A stretch of DNA of 28,220 nucleotides. Source: Paramacrobiotus richtersi. Taxonomy: Eukaryota; Tardigrada; Eutardigrada; Parachela; Macrobiotidae. Positions within the stretch are counted from its first letter, which is position 1. Each line of letters starts with the position of its first letter. This document shows positions 18,881-28,220 of this stretch, in pieces. Location of the stretch: the NCBI GenBank assembly GCA_034698045.1, contig JAQGAU010000432.1, positions 1-28,220 on the forward strand. Reading direction: 5' to 3'. The notes below the pieces were generated by a model that made no database searches, had not been told where the DNA came from, and saw nothing but the letters and a program-made list of their open reading frames with translations. The position numbers were made by a program, and so were the translations under genes.

Positions 18881-19024
18881 ATTTTCTTCACACTAGCGTA
18901 ACATTTCACTAGCCTGGTGTGCACGGCGGGGTGCGTCTTGTCCTGGGTCCTCTTCGCAAGGACTGGCACAGTCCTTGTCGTCTTCGTCGTCGTTCTCCCG
19001 CCCGTCCGATAAGCTCTCCTTACC
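18881..19024 (-). pseudogene. Unrecognised acidic minus-strand exon with amber stop
   Basis: Read on the - strand after acceptor ATTGATAG, the frame GKESLSDGRENDDEDDKDCA continues with CEEDPGQDAPRRAHQASEML and then meets TAG (18893-18895) followed by CEEN and a donor G|GTGAGT. The acidic, low-complexity sequence and good flanking splice sites suggest a linker exon. It could belong to the same broken gene as the segment at 17924-18236. A different frame is open for 61 codons through the same DNA but reads as an arginine- and threonine-rich sequence, so the choice of frame is uncertain. Confidence 0.35.
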
Positions 19025-19029
19025 ATCTA

Positions 19030-20120
19030 TCAATAAAAAATTTTGTATCCTGATAAGGCAGAACCGAACTCTAGCATTTGCAATGGCATGAAGCAGACCA
19101 GGAAGTACAGAAAAGAACGACGGTCAATGATCTGATGACGAAATCAAGCGCATCCAAGAAACGCGCAGTGCCAAGGAGTATCACAACAGTCGTTGAACAG
19201 GGAATTAGATCGAAAACGATGCATTAATGATTTACGCCAAAAACTGTGCACAACCCTGACAGCAGTGCGTCTAAAAATGCCAAGCATGGCAGCATAAACA
19301 AACTATTGAGATAAAATTTTGGGAATCGAAAATGAAAACCAATTACAGTTGTCTTACCAGGTTTCAGATCCAGATCAAACTGGGAAGCACTGGGTCCTAG
19401 GAATCAAAACACGATGACCGCGGCTACCTTAATTGAGCGGCGCTGCATGGTGCAGACTGCAGAAGTACATATGTGGTATGATACACGCAATTTATATAGG
19501 AATAATAGAACGTGCCACGTGCTTACAATTACAAAATAATGAAGTGGCACCGCGCCAAAATTTCCAAATAAATAGCGCAAAATCTGCTGCACACTGACAA
19601 AATTCCTGGAATTCAACAAGCGGATTTAAATTCTGCAGCAGGGTGGAGACTTGTTGCGTCAAGCGGATATGTTTGGTGACTGGTCATTGGATAATGCCGT
19701 GGCACTGCCCAGTAATTCAATACACTGCATTCCGTGAACAATTAAATTCTGTTTTTATTTTTTTATTCTGTTATAATTCACGTTTCGCAGTGCGGAATAT
19801 TGTGGGTTGGAAGTCTGGACGTCTGGAAGTTGGTAAGTATGGTATCGTACAAAAAGTGGTTGCGTATGCCCGAGTCCCAGTACCGTGCGCGCGGCCTTCT
19901 GGTTGCGTGCCGAGGCTGCTCTGAAGCGACCAAACTCACGGATCAACTGATGGGTTCGGCCACAACAACCACTCCGCCTCGACAATGGCGCGGCCCTGCA
20001 CTAGCAACAGAAAAACTGGAAAACTTTGCAGCGAAAAGTTGTTTTTTCCGAATGAATTCTTGTGATCACACAAGTTGAGATCTGTCAAAGTGTTACCTTT
20101 TTGAGTCACACTCGCCAAAA
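19030..20120. other. Spacer upstream of ZNHIT2
   Basis: No exon recognised. The stretch must contain the promoter and 5' untranslated region of ZNHIT2, and possibly the upstream end of the minus-strand locus. Open frames of 71 to 93 codons at 19404-19619 and 19643-20078 show no domain. They overlap on opposite strands and are treated as chance. Confidence 0.45.
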
Positions 20121-23100
20121 ATGGACAAGTTTATTTTGATCAAAAAGCCACCGAAAACGGAGAAGCGGAATCCTATTCATTCAAACAGCGTCTGGAAGTG
20201 CAAAATGTACGCAGCAGTTTCACTGATCGATTCTGGTTCTTAATCTTTTTCTCGCGTTTTTATAGGTGCAAAAGCAAGCAGGCGAGTTATACCTGTCCGC
20301 GATGCAGTCTACCGTATTGCTCCATGGAATGCTACAAATCTCCCTTGCATCAAGTGTGCCCCGAGTCCTTCTACAAAGACTGCGTCATGGAGAACCTCCA
20401 AAATCAAAAACACAGGTAAAACTGTGAATAACTTGTCATGCGAGTCTCTTGAGTCTTGTGCATGTGAAATTTTCGTGGTTGCTTTTTTACAGGTTTTTTG
20501 TTCAGGTTAATTTATTTAATTTTTTTTATGCCATTTACTTACTTTGTTTATTTAAATTAATTGGATTTATTCTGAATTTATTTTTGGTCGCATTTTTTTA
20601 AGCGCTTTTAACTGTGTGTTGCGTTTTCAGTGGGAAGAACCAACCAAAAATTATCGAACTACTTCAAAAACTGGAAAAGGATGATGAAAGCCAGCCTGGC
20701 ATGTTTGATTTGAATACAACGGAGACAAATGGAAAATCAACTACGTTATCTCTTGACGAGAGACTCCAAGGGCTCGATCTAGGTAGAAGTTACAAATACA
20801 ATGTTCTATTCATGTTATAAACAAGAAAACCTATTCATTAATTTTTTTTAAATTTTCACAAATTATTTAATGATTAATACCAAATTATGAGGCTGTTTTT
20901 GGAATTATTAAAAACAATTTTTTGGTAATTTTTTTTGGAATTGAGTTCCTGTATCACCGGAGTAATATGAAATAATTTTCCAAATAGATACGGATGAGGA
21001 TAAAATTTGGGAACGGTTGACGGAGGAAGAGAAGAACGAATTTCAAGAATTCGCGGAAACGAGCGATTTGGCCCAGTTGATTGACGTGTGGACGCCGTGG
21101 TGGATGCGCGCGGTAATTCCCTTTTCCTTCTTTTTACCGAGTAATACTATCGCCAGTTCGTCATCGGTTGATTAATTATTGACCATTTACTGATCTACTA
21201 CTATGTTTTATACGAATTTGTACAATGCAGATTTTTTTTGTGTTTTTGTTTACATCGGTCACACATTCGTTCGTTTATTTATTTGGTGTTTTTATTATTA
21301 CCGCTTATTTACGTAGATGAATTATTTCATTCTCAAAAAGTAAATAATCAAAGAAGTAAAAAAAAAATGAAAAATAATGTTTTCTTGATTCAAGTTTCAG
21401 CTTTGTAGAAATCCGACTTCCGGTCCATCGAAAATATCGTCTTCATTTATTTATTTTTTCGTTCTTATAATTACCATTTATTTGTCATTCCCATTATCAT
21501 TTTATTATTAACGTTATTTATTTATTATCACCATTTATTTATTTGTTGCCATCTAAACAGATTATTAGTTTAAATGGCACTAATATCTACAAACTGCTAT
21601 TTAAAGACATCCAGTTGCATTAATTTCCAAAACAAGTCCTTTAAAAAAAATTACGTAAAAATCTGCGTGTTGCATTTTGCAATTTATAAAGAACATCAAA
21701 AGCCTCGGAATCATTAAATTTAATAATTTAAATCATTCAATCATCAAAATCATTGAGGTACCTAATTTAGATCACAAAAATCAAATGCACACTGCTTGTA
21801 TTGGTTAGATCGTCCACCCGAAGATCCAGGACCTCTCCGAACCCGCCGCCGACTCACTGCTCGCCAACCGCCCCGACATCCCGCCCATCTTCTCCGCCCC
21901 CGATCTGACCGCCCTCTTCGGTCGCCACCCCCCGCACCCCTCCATCCCCTGGGCCGTCGTCAACCTGTTGTACGCGTACACGTTAATCAGCCGATTGTAC
22001 AACGGCGAACATCACAGCATCGCGGAACTGGCGGCGGATAACCTCCTGGAGTTGTCGGTGGGGTTGCGTGGGACCCGGTTACTCCAGTCTCCCCAGGTAC
22101 GGTGTTTACGTAGCACAGGTTTTAGTTTATGGTGTGGCTTGATGAAGGACAGTCTGAAGTGTTGTTGGTGTGTGAAATGACGTCACACAGAGTCATATCG
22201 CTGCATGGGACAGTTGTGTTGCTTTCCAACTAATTGTAAGAGATGATTTCTAAGCATTACAGCGGTCAAAATTACCCCTTGTAAAGCATAATCTCACCCA
22301 GATGGCAGTCTGACCATCAGTTTTGTACTGGAACGTCAGATTCAGGATGTGCAGTTGCAGACATTTTGTTGGCACTTCCGGTCAGACCAAAACGTCAAAT
22401 TTTAAGGATTCCAAATCTACTTTATTTGCGCTCGTTTTTTTACTTAATGTGATATAAACTGAATTTAATCTTGGATCGATACAATTTAGAAGTTAAATAG
22501 TTAAAATGTTTAAATGGATTGATTCAGTTAGGAGGTTAATTACCAGTACGTGCTAATGGAAACATTCGGCCTTAACGACTGAGAACCCGGGAACCGAAAT
22601 ATGTAGTTTGAATTACATCATCCATCAGCACTGTATTGCGAAGTGCTTCTCTGGTGGTGATTTGCATTTTAAAGACTAGGCTTAACACAATCTCTGTTCA
22701 CAGGAGGCTGTCCTCGCCGTTCTCGAGGATGCGGACCAGTCCAGTTTGAAGGAAGCCCTCGGATCCCGGGAGTTTCGGGGTCTGGGCATGGGGGACATGG
22801 CCAAGATCGTGGAGGAGGATGTATTTGTCCTGGCGGGATTGTCGGATGCGCGGAGATTACTGCAGACGACGTGGAAAGCTAAAGAGAAGGGGAAGGTGCT
22901 GGGGGATGCGTTCAAGAGGGTCGAGTACTTTCTGGCGTGGGTGGAGGAGTTTGGGGAAGGACTGGAGGGAGTGGACGGGGTTTTGCGTCTGCAGTATGGT
23001 AAGGCAGTGGTTTTTTAGAAAGTTTAAATTTGGATTGTGTTAGTATATCAAATGTCGTATATATCAGATTTATTTGGAAGATTTCAATCATAATTCGTTC

Positions 23101-23484
23101 GTTAGCTGAGTAATCTTCGTTCTTGTCGAATATGTTGGTATACCTGAACTGAACGATGGTTGTGATTTAAACTGAATTTAGTCTTGGATTGATATAATTT
23201 AGAAGTTAAATAATTAATATATTTAAATGGATTGCTTCATTAGGAGATTACTTGTTGGACATGTTAGTGAATTAAATTTTGTTTTCGCTGTGTACCAAGA
23301 TCAAATAAAGATCTACATATGATCTACATACATGTATTGTCCATTTACTTTCACTGATGAAAATGATGCTTATTTAGGTGAATATGTGGAGGAATCGTTG
23401 AGTCATTCACGGGCGACTGAGCTAGTCCAACAACACCGGACAAAGCCTGCAACCAAACATTTGATTGAAGAGCTGCCGCCGTAA
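20121..23484 (+). CDS. ZNHIT2: Zinc finger HIT domain-containing protein 2, 7 exons
   Basis: Predicted protein of 400 residues, close to the length of the vertebrate protein. ZNHIT2 works with the R2TP/prefoldin-like chaperone machinery and is linked to U5 snRNP assembly. Exons: 20121-20206, 20266-20415, 20631-20782, 20988-21112, 21809-22096, 22704-22998, 23378-23484. The sum of 1203 nt keeps phase throughout. Residues 27-60 form a complete HIT finger, with ligands C27, C30, C39, C42, C47, C51, H57 and C60 in WKCKMCKSKQ...YTCPRCSLPYCSMECY, followed by PESFY. Then come a region ending LDERLQGLDLD, the block WERLTEEEKNEF...LIDVWTPWW, a helical C-terminal domain (AYTLISRLYNGE), and a terminal HLIEELPP. 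The start ATG gives a basic N-terminus (MDKFILIKKPPK) typical of the family. No lesions. It is the best-preserved gene in the window. Confidence 0.93.
22451..22543. repeat. Direct repeat, left copy, ZNHIT2 intron 5
   Basis: About 93 bp beginning GATATAAACTGAATTTAATC. A diverged copy lies at 23163-23251 in the next intron, in the same orientation, so the pair brackets exon 6. Identity by eye is around 80 percent. AT-rich, non-coding. Confidence 0.75.
23163..23251. repeat. Direct repeat, right copy, ZNHIT2 intron 6
   Basis: Partner of 22451-22543, beginning TGATTTAAACTGAATTTAGT. The shared core includes TTTAGAAGTTAAATA and ATTTAAATGGATTG. It could be a small dispersed element inserted twice or a local duplication. 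Confidence 0.75.
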
Positions 23485-24739
23485 CGCTAGGAAACCTATT
23501 TCACATACAGGATGTTGATGTTTTTAATGTTTGGCGGTTTATTGGTGATAATTACAGCGTCTGTGACGAGTACATGGTTATCGCTTCAAGTGTTCTAAAT
23601 TGATGTACTGGTCAAAAAAAGTGATGTGAGTGAACGAACGCGGTGTGCTATTAGGTATACGTAGACATTTTTGTATAGAACAACCCTTTGGCCAGAATAT
23701 GGTGGGAAACCATCGCGTACTGTGTCTCCCCTTTCTAATTCGAACAGATGAACAGGAATGGGAAGTGCTTCACTGTACAAAGTAGTCAGTACATACAGTA
23801 CACAAGTTCTTACAGTTGTTAGCTTCACTGTACACAATTTTAACTGTTTAAACTCATATAATATTGCAATCCCTGTGTAGCAAGCAGCTACGGGCAGAAA
23901 ACTCCTCATTGCACTTTGCCAGTCGGTGCAGATGGGGTAGCAGACTGGCTTGATGTATTGTCGGCAGAGTCCTGTTGTTTGCCGATACCACATTCCTTCC
24001 CAATGACGGTGGCAAATTCCTGTAAGCTGCTTCGTTTCAGGGCGTAGCATATAGTACGATCCAGGGCGCATAATGGTGGTAAATACGATCGGACCAATAG
24101 CGTACTGTGACATTGCGAGGCAGTATCCTTACTCATTAGATTCATTACCAAGCTGATCCTAATCGGAAATCTATTGAAATTTTGTGCATCAGTACGTGTT
24201 GTGCTTTCGCATTAGTACAGGACTTAGACTTTCCTTGAAACAACTTTTAGCCTTTTCCGGTACTCAGCATTCGTCTTGCAGTTTCGTGCGATGACCTTTA
24301 ATCAAGAACCGTCATCTCGTGACGTCCGTGTGTACATTTCTCGTTGCTTCTGACATGTAAAACGGAAAAACAAAGAAACAGAGGTGAAAAGACTTCCCGT
24401 CATAATTATCCGTCGTGAACCTGCTAATGGATCGTGTTGACACTGAAAGCGTCCTAACCATCCTGTACAAAGCTTGCACGCTGTTGATATTCTTTCACAA
24501 ACGGCTTGATTATGTGTGACACTGCGCAGATTCGACACTGCACATGTTTGTTGATTTTGTAACTGGAATCGCTAACTGGTTCTGATTTCACGAGTATGCC
24601 GATTCATCGTCAACATCCATTGCAAAGATTCTGTCACATATTACATAATAGTTTTCCATTGCACGAAGTTTTTTCTCTCGGTATGGGCACTATCGAGCCA
24701 TCGACTGTTTCTTTCTGAATTTCAGTTATCCATTTGTTC
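23485..24739. other. Intergenic stretch between ZNHIT2 and the receptor cyclase gene
   Basis: No gene can be supported. The longest open frame (172 codons, minus strand, 23595-24113) overlaps another of 81 codons (23906-24151) in a different frame. The shorter ends in a Ser/Thr/Gln-rich tail and looks slightly more protein-like, but neither has a domain or convincing splice sites. The promoter of the cyclase gene should lie at the right end. Confidence 0.45.
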
Positions 24740-27700
24740 ATGGCTGTATCTAAAGGTGTTTTGTTTAGCTTTGCATTTCTGCCCATTGTATCGTTCTCAA
24801 ACTGCCACAATGTATCCCACCCAGCCTGGCATCTGAACTTTTTATGCTTCTTCGCGCAAAACAAAGATTTCCTTCCGGATCAGTCCTACATGTTACCGGC
24901 TTATGAGATTGGCATACACGAAATCCGTCAGCAGTTCAACGTTAGCGCATCATTGTCCATCATCACTGCACCTTTTTTGAAGGGTTGCGATGACCTGCAT
25001 ATCAACTGGTATTTGGTAGCGGAATACTATTACCGTTCGTGGCTCCCACAGAAGACACCGTGGCAGGTCCCGGTTTTGTTCCTTAACGGTAAACGGTACT
25101 GCATGATGTCGTCATTGGCAATCTGGCGTGCAGTAAATAGTTTCGATGCATGTCCAGAAGAAAACAACAACTAGACATATCATCCAGGTTGTAAATCATG
25201 TGACCGTTTAGGTCAGCATACTTGCATTATGCTCGCATGCTCTCGTGGTGAAAGCCTGTGCGCAGACTTTCGTGATAGCCGCTTCATTATTGTAACTGTA
25301 AACTTTTTGTTTTCACTCTCCGTTGTAGTAACATTTTTTGGTACTACGATGCTGCTACCTTTAAGTTTTGCTCCTGTTTACAGACATAATAACGCAGGCG
25401 TCCGGGAACGCATCAGATACCATGTCGCTGTAGTAGTTTGAAATAACACGCTCTTTTTCTAGGGTGCGATGAAGGAAATGAGATCGCCAAGTTTACAAGG
25501 GGTCAGTATTAAATTCTATGCCATGTTGCTGTTTTCTGCCACATGACACTGACAAAACATTTTTTAGAATGGGATATTCTGACGATCGCAACGTAAGCTA
25601 CCTAATCACTCGCGCACTGATTTATCAAATCATACATACATCATTGTGCGAAGTACGTAATGGGTGAAGGTTTTTGCACATCAAAGCATTATTGATTAAG
25701 TCTGCAGTTTCTCACTTATTAAAGCGCAGGAATTCTTGCGGTTTTCCTGTGTTTTTGACACTGAACCCCAAGTAATTAATACAGTAATTTAACGCGGATA
25801 TGGAAAGATTCCACTTTTATTCATTTTCTGCATGGTAGCACGGCAACGCCCTCCCAACAGCCCCGCCACCCCGAGTTCTACTCCAGCGTAGTGTCGTTCG
25901 CGACCTTCGACACGACAGCCTCGGTTCAGGGCATCTTCACCATATTGGCGCATTTTGGCTGGACCACCGTCTACATGATCTATGACACGTGGCTGAAGAA
26001 TTCTTTCTACGCCATGTGGCCGTGGGTTGTCAGTAGTTTGACCAAGGATGGTTCGCGGAATGCCCAGTTTAACATCATGTACAGTGGCTACAACAGCTCA
26101 CAAGTGGTACCATACGAAGAGCTTCTGCGTAAAGCGATGAATGTTAGTCGAGGTGGGACAGTTCGTCGCTTAATGTGACTGCTGAGATGCCAGGTTTCTG
26201 TTTGTCTTACAGTCATAATGATAATGTTTCGCGGAGAAGAAATGCGGAGTTTCATGGTGATCAGCCGGTTAGCTGTTATTAACTGTATTTGGTTAATAAT
26301 TTTTTTTTGGCTTTGTAGATTGCTGCCGATAGGCTCAGCATGCTCAACGGCGAATACGTAATAATCCCTTTCTTCAGTGTGATCGAATCGATGAAAATTC
26401 ATCAAGCAGAATGCCTTGTAGATTTTTTTGGCCGCAGAACCATTTGAGAACGAAAGGCGGTTTGGGAGTCTATCGTGGTATCGGAACGATTCCAGTGATA
26501 TGGTAAGCCTAGAATTAACTTGTCGAAATGTTGCAGTACATATTTGTGTTTTGTACACTCTGGCCCATGTGATTATGGTAGGTAGCGCAGCGCGCCTTTC
26601 GCCACGTAATGAAGTTTACAACGACATCCAAACAGCGCGGATCAACCAGCGAAAAAGACACTCTGGCTCGTGAAATAAAGGAACTAGGGATTAATGAGCA
26701 TGGGGCGTGGTACACCGCAGATGAAAAGGTAATTACTCTTCACTTGAGTGTGACATTCCTCAAAGCCAGAGATTGCCCAACTTAGTTTTCGGTCATAAAC
26801 GCAAGAGTTCTCGCTCACGTTATTTACCAACAGCGCATAACGAACGATAATTAAAGCAAAGGACTATAAGTGAATAAAAACCTCTTCCAGGTTCTGTTTT
26901 TTTGAACTGTAGTTAACAGTCTGTACAGATATGGATGCGTAACCAGTATGCCAGTTACAATGTGATGGTGTTTTTTGTATGATGGCACTGTAGCACATAG
27001 ACTATTACGGTGTCCCCTGGAACTAAACATGTTCCTTATTTGTGCAGCCCAATCCTGGACCGTTGGCAGCCTACTTAGCAGTTAAAGCTCTGGGCCGCAG
27101 TGTGGCGGAATCTTCCGATACAACCTGGACATCTAATGCCACCAATTTTGCGAAAAAATTTCACGGCCGACGATTCTCTTCTCGCGGGGTCGCTGCGAAG
27201 ATTGATTCCAGTGGGGTGCGGGTACCGGTTTTGTATCTGGAGGATTACAATCCTGACGTCGATTCTTTCGAGGTATCGTCATGCTACGAAATCACCATAC
27301 TTCTGTGTGTTGCCTTCTGTGACTGTGTATTGCCAAAGCCCCTTTTCATGGTAGACTGCGGTAATCTACGAGTGGAACCCGAAAAATGGCAACCCAGTCA
27401 CAATGGCCCACAACTATACGATAGACTGGGCGACATCCGACAAGCTTCCTCCGTTGAATGTGCCGCTCTGTGGATATCGTGGCGATGCGGGGCCCTGTGG
27501 TACGTGAAAAGCAGGTCACGGAACGCTTTTCAAATTGTTCACAAGTCATGCAGAGAACTTGTTTGTCTACAGCCCCTTCTTTGGTCCGAAGTGTGCTAAT
27601 GCCGCTGCTGATAGTCTGCGTTGTGGTTGCCGTGACCTTTTTCGCTGGATTAGCATGGTAAGGGAGACTCGCGAGAAATACTGTACGTATCGTATCACCG

Positions 27701-28220
27701 TCATTTCTGTCCGCTGCAGGTATGTACGAAGAAAGAACGTGGAAGACACTGGCAAGTGGTGGATTCTAAATGATCAATACATAAGCCAGGTCACCGATAC
27801 CAACTCGCTTGCTTTCAAGATCGTTGTAAGAATAGTGATAGGATTTATGTAACCGAGACAACTTCCTTGCTAACAGATTTCTTATTGTAGCCCAGGAAAA
27901 TGTCGATAATCCATCCAACAGCTACGAAGTTTCATGTGGAAATTTCCCCAGATTACATGTATAAAAGTACTCCTGTCGCGATCAAAAAGCTGCAAGTGCG
28001 GCAGAAAGTCACCCTGAATCGCTCTGAAGAAGAGCATCTGGAAAAAGTATATTCGAGATTTCTTCTTTCATGTAGTTTCACGGCTGTTTCTAAAGCTATC
28101 AGCTTTGCAGCTTAGCGTACTGGATCGCAGTAATCTAGTCAGGCTATGTGGCTTCCTTTTCCACCCAGACGAACTTTGGTGTGTCTACGAATTCTTAGCA
28201 AAAGGGCACCTTAAAGACCT
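24740..28220 (+). CDS. Receptor guanylyl cyclase-like protein, 3' end outside window
   Basis: Single-pass membrane receptor of the natriuretic-peptide-receptor type. Exons: 24740-25088, 25463-25501, 25568-25592, 25839-26175, 26319-26376, 26438-26502, 26591-26728, 27048-27272, 27355-27499, 27546-27657, 27720-27825, 27891-28046, 28111 to edge. Signal peptide MAVSKGVLFSFAFLPIVSFS, then an ANF-receptor fold: VLFLNGCDEGNEIAKFTREW, ILAHFGWTTVYMIYDT, LSMLNGEYVIIPFF, FHGRRFSSRGVAAKIDSSG, and the juxtamembrane PPLNVPLCGYRGDAGPC. TM helix LLIVCVVVAVTFFAGLAW, then the kinase-homology domain with KWWILND, PVAIKKL (the VAIK Lys is kept) and NLVRLCGFLFHPDELWCVYEF. The cyclase domain would follow beyond the window. 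A receptor kinase cannot be fully excluded without it. One splice site, after 26175, is non-canonical. Confidence 0.85.
26176..26318 (+). other. Cyclase intron with no canonical donor in phase
   Basis: Family resemblance wants GTVRRLM joined to IAADRLSMLNGEYV, but the boundary after ATG (26173-26175) is followed by TGACTG, not GT. The overlapping GT at 26175-26176 would put the next exon out of frame. The acceptor TTTGTAG at 26318 is good. Alternatives are use of GTGGGA further upstream with loss of about nine residues, or a base change in this copy or assembly. Confidence 0.5.

Noticed and set aside
23595-24113. 172-codon minus-strand open frame
   Set aside because: No recognisable motif, overlaps another open frame on the same strand, and no supporting splice or family evidence. 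Noted as intergenic.
1-28220. tRNA or rRNA genes
   Set aside because: No GGTTCGAATCC-type B box with a matching cloverleaf and no rRNA-like sequence was seen by eye on either strand. A covariance-model scan would be decisive.

Overview
The window is nuclear DNA from an animal. Genes are split by many GT-AG introns, some very short (41 to 82 nt), and the families present are metazoan: ionotropic glutamate receptor (iGluR), FEM-1, VPS13, ZNHIT2 and a receptor guanylyl cyclase with an ANF-receptor ectodomain. Compact introns and receptor families of ecdysozoan flavour suggest a small invertebrate. A tardigrade is my guess, but this is inference only. All exon joins below were worked out by hand from splice sites, reading phase and family resemblance.

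Layout, left to right. (1) 120-3614, + strand: an iGluR copy (A) entering from upstream. It keeps the exon plan of its neighbour but carries two frameshifting insertions and a stop before the last membrane segment, so it is probably a pseudogene. (2) 5192-11861, + strand: a complete tandem paralogue (B) in 16 exons whose lengths sum to an open frame of 936 residues (signal peptide, amino-terminal domain, split ligand-binding domain, pore loop, three membrane helices). (3) 13030-13910: two unrelated GC-rich minisatellites side by side. (4) 14000-19026, - strand: a decayed-looking stretch with VPS13-like pieces, a FEM-1-like ankyrin gene with stops and an internal deletion, two unrecognised coding-like pieces, and two further tandem repeats. 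(5) 20121-23484, + strand: an intact 7-exon ZNHIT2 gene (400 residues). (6) 24740 to the window end, + strand: the 5' two thirds of a receptor guanylyl cyclase-like gene, through signal peptide, ectodomain, single membrane helix and the start of the kinase-homology domain.

The genes do not form a single pathway. The two iGluR copies are a local duplication, and the rest is ordinary neighbouring gene content. The most interesting points are these: the divergent ligand pocket of receptor B (switch arginine kept, the acidic ligand-contact position replaced by Pro, an NMDA-receptor-like Cys loop, and an AMPA/kainate-like QQG pore); an inverted repeat kept in both paralogues in the intron just before the pore exon; the recurrence of amber stops in otherwise recognisable minus-strand exons; and a ~90-bp direct repeat flanking one ZNHIT2 exon.
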